Under the pieces are notes generated by a model. The model had not been told where the DNA came from. It did not search any database and saw only the letters and a program-made list of their open reading frames with translations. Positions 6,521 to 7,371 of a stretch of 7,371 nucleotides of DNA are shown piece by piece (the stretch's first letter is position 1; each line of letters begins with the position of its first letter). The translations under genes were made by a program, and so were the position numbers. Origin of the DNA: Collinsella sp. (GTDB lineage Bacteria; Actinomycetota; Coriobacteriia; Coriobacteriales; Coriobacteriaceae). The DNA lies in assembly GCA_019414465.1 (NCBI GenBank), contig DXLY01000098.1, positions 1-7,371 on the forward strand. Reading direction: 5' to 3'.

Positions 6521-6561
6521 AGCGCCCGCGGGCGCTCCCCTACACGCGCTTCGATGCGCGT
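6521..6561 (-). other. Two hairpins in the fruA leader
   Basis: AGCGCCCGCGGGCGCT (6521-6536) is a perfect 16-bp palindrome directly upstream of the fruA ribosome-binding site. ACGCGC (6544-6549) and GCGCGT (6556-6561) form a second stem around TTCGAT. On the plus strand the second stem is followed by five T, so it could also stop antisense transcription coming out of fruA. A role in fruA translation or message stability is inference. Confidence 0.55.
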
Positions 6562-6575
6562 TTTTCCACACTTGA

Positions 6576-6604
6576 AAGATACCAACCTACCGTCCGCGTG
6601 AGAA
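6576..6604 (-). promoter_or_regulatory. Candidate proximal fruA promoter
   Basis: On the minus strand, TATCTT (6581-6576) lies 17 bp from TTCTCA (6604-6599), each with 4 of 6 consensus bases. The -10 box is embedded in CTTTCA, a half-site of the proposed operator. It is an alternative to the upstream extended -10 promoter; the two cannot be ranked by reading. Confidence 0.3.
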
Positions 6605-6626
6605 GAGACAAGGCGCAATTCTCCGG

Positions 6627-6641
6627 TGAAAGGTTCTTTCA
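6627..6641. promoter_or_regulatory. Putative RpiR operator at fruA (perfect copy)
   Basis: TGAAAGGTTCTTTCA is a perfect palindrome of TGAAA arms around N5 (six paired bases each side with a 3-base centre). It lies between the two candidate fruA promoters, about 22 bp downstream of the distal -10 box, and is flanked by CGG and CCG. The same pattern recurs with one mismatch at ptsH and twice at the second kinase gene. The divergent RpiR protein is the likely binder. Confidence 0.55.
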
Positions 6642-6648
6642 TAACCGT

Positions 6649-6691
6649 AAACGGCAAGTGAAAGTTTACCATCAACACTTGAAACGGCAAG
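6649..6691. repeat. Direct repeat AAACGGCAAG, two copies
   Basis: AAACGGCAAG occurs at 6649-6658 and 6682-6691, 33 bp apart, close to three helical turns. The second copy contains the proposed -35 box of the distal fruA promoter. This could be a binding site for a second regulator or for a dimer on one face of the DNA. Function is unknown. Confidence 0.6.
6663..6690 (-). promoter_or_regulatory. Candidate distal fruA promoter, extended -10
   Basis: On the minus strand, TTGCCG (6690-6685) is followed after 16 bp by TAAACT (6668-6663), with TG one base before it as in extended -10 promoters. Both hexamers match 4 of 6. It implies a leader of about 155 bases containing the operator and both hairpins. 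Confidence 0.42.
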
Positions 6692-6694
6692 GTG

Positions 6695-6723
6695 TATCTT
6701 GTAATTGAAAATGCCCGTATACT
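6695..6723 (+). promoter_or_regulatory. Candidate promoter of the RpiR regulator
   Basis: TATACT (6718-6723) is a good -10 box (5 of 6) about 50 bases before the start codon. The -35 box at 17 bp spacing is weak (TATCTT, 6695-6700). ATGCC (6711-6715) and GGCAT (6726-6730) form an inverted repeat centred on the -10 box, and a TGAAA half-site lies at 6706-6710, so autoregulation is possible. Confidence 0.42.
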
Positions 6724-6771
6724 ATGGCATTGCAAATCAAGCTAGATTTTCATGCCAACCAGGAGCCATCC

Positions 6772-7371
6772 ATGACCGATAGTAGCAAGAGCGCACTTTC
6801 CCTCATTAGTACCCATCAGGGATACAGCGAGTCCGAGCAGCGCATTGTCGACTATATATTGGAACACCAGTCCGAAGCGCCACGCCTCACGGCCGCTCAG
6901 CTCTCGCGCGCTGCCGCCACGTCCGAGGCGACCGTTTCGCGCTTCTGCCGAAAGCTGGGCTTTGGCAGCTTCCGCAGCTTTCAGTTTTCGTTGGCGAGGG
7001 ATTTGGAAAGCCAGCGCAACGAGGGCCTGACCGACGAGGTCTCGCTCGATAATATGGAGCAGAGCCTAAAAAATATCCTCGCCGCCAAGGTGAGTGAGCT
7101 TAATGCGACCATCGACGGCATAGATCACGACACGTTGGCCGCAGTTGTACACGCGCTTAAGAATGCCGGTGTTATTGAGTTCGCCGCCGTGGGCAATACG
7201 AACGCGGTCGCGCTCGATGCGACATTTAAGTTTTCGCAGCTGGGCCTTCGCTGCATGGCAAGCACCATCAGCGAGACATCAATCGGCTTTGCGCTCACGT
7301 TGCGCCCCGGCGACGTTATCGTGCTGATCTCGAACTCCGGCAAGTCGCGTCGACTGAATCGCATGGCAAAA
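6772..7371 (+). CDS. RpiR/MurR-family transcriptional regulator (3' end cut by window edge)
   Basis: The ATG at 6772 follows AGGAG (6761-6765) with 6-nt spacing, and 200 codons stay open to the window edge. Family members are commonly about 280 residues, so roughly the last third is missing. The N-terminal domain (about 8-82) is the RpiR helix-turn-helix: SEQRIVDYIL, then LTAAQLSRAAATSEATVSRF and CRKLGFGSFRSFQFSLARDL as recognition region. From about 122 a SIS sugar-phosphate-binding domain begins (VVHALKNAGVIEFAAVGNTN), with the signature VLISNSGKS near 184-192. Such proteins sense phosphosugars and repress or activate neighbouring sugar genes. Divergent placement from fruA makes fructose-1-phosphate or a related sugar phosphate the likely effector. 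That is inference; many fructose loci use DeoR- or LacI-type regulators instead. Confidence 0.93.
   Translation, partial: MTDSSKSALSLISTHQGYSESEQRIVDYILEHQSEAPRLTAAQLSRAAATSEATVSRFCRKLGFGSFRSFQFSLARDLESQRNEGLTDEVSLDNMEQSLKNILAAKVSELNATIDGIDHDTLAAVVHALKNAGVIEFAAVGNTNAVALDATFKFSQLGLRCMASTISETSIGFALTLRPGDVIVLISNSGKSRRLNRMAK

Noticed and set aside
6500..6571. Longer fruA start at 6571
   Set aside because: It would translate the two leader hairpins into 24 residues unlike any EIIB; the ATG at 6499 has a strong ribosome-binding site and begins at the EIIB fold.

Overview
The window is a fructose phosphotransferase (PTS) locus from a GC-rich bacterium. The codon use, the sharp contrast between GC-rich genes and AT-rich promoter regions, and the gene set (FruA-type EII, HPr, Enzyme I and two 1-phosphofructokinase-family kinases in one block, beside an RpiR-type regulator) fit a gut Actinomycetota of the class Coriobacteriia, such as Collinsella or a relative. 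The taxon is an inference from overall character, not from a marker gene.

Layout. Five genes lie on the minus strand, listed here in transcription order: fruA (6499-4496; EIIB-EIIC-EIIA permease), ptsH (3947-3684; HPr), ptsI (3550-1847; Enzyme I), fruK (1772-840; 1-phosphofructokinase) and a second 1-phosphofructokinase-family gene (650-1, cut by the window edge). One gene is divergent on the plus strand: an RpiR/MurR-type regulator with an HTH and a SIS domain (6772 to the window end, incomplete). Together they make a complete path: PEP to Enzyme I to HPr to FruA, fructose in as fructose-1-phosphate, then FruK to fructose-1,6-bisphosphate for glycolysis. The divergent RpiR protein is the obvious candidate local regulator.

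Transcription units. Intrinsic terminators follow fruA (4424-4459) and fruK (780-811). A third terminator-like hairpin sits between ptsH and ptsI (3602-3638). The likely units are therefore fruA alone, ptsH with partial read-through into ptsI-fruK, and the second kinase alone with its own promoter.

The most interesting non-coding signals are two. (1) A 15-bp palindrome, TGAAA-N5-TTTCA, is perfect upstream of fruA and has one mismatch at ptsH and at two places at the second kinase gene, so it may be the operator of the RpiR protein. (2) The 548-bp non-coding stretch between fruA and ptsH (3948-4495) carries two long inverted repeats, one with perfect 42-bp arms and one with 25-bp arms. They look like inserted palindromic elements rather than ordinary terminators. 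I saw no rRNA, tRNA, CRISPR array or transposase gene.
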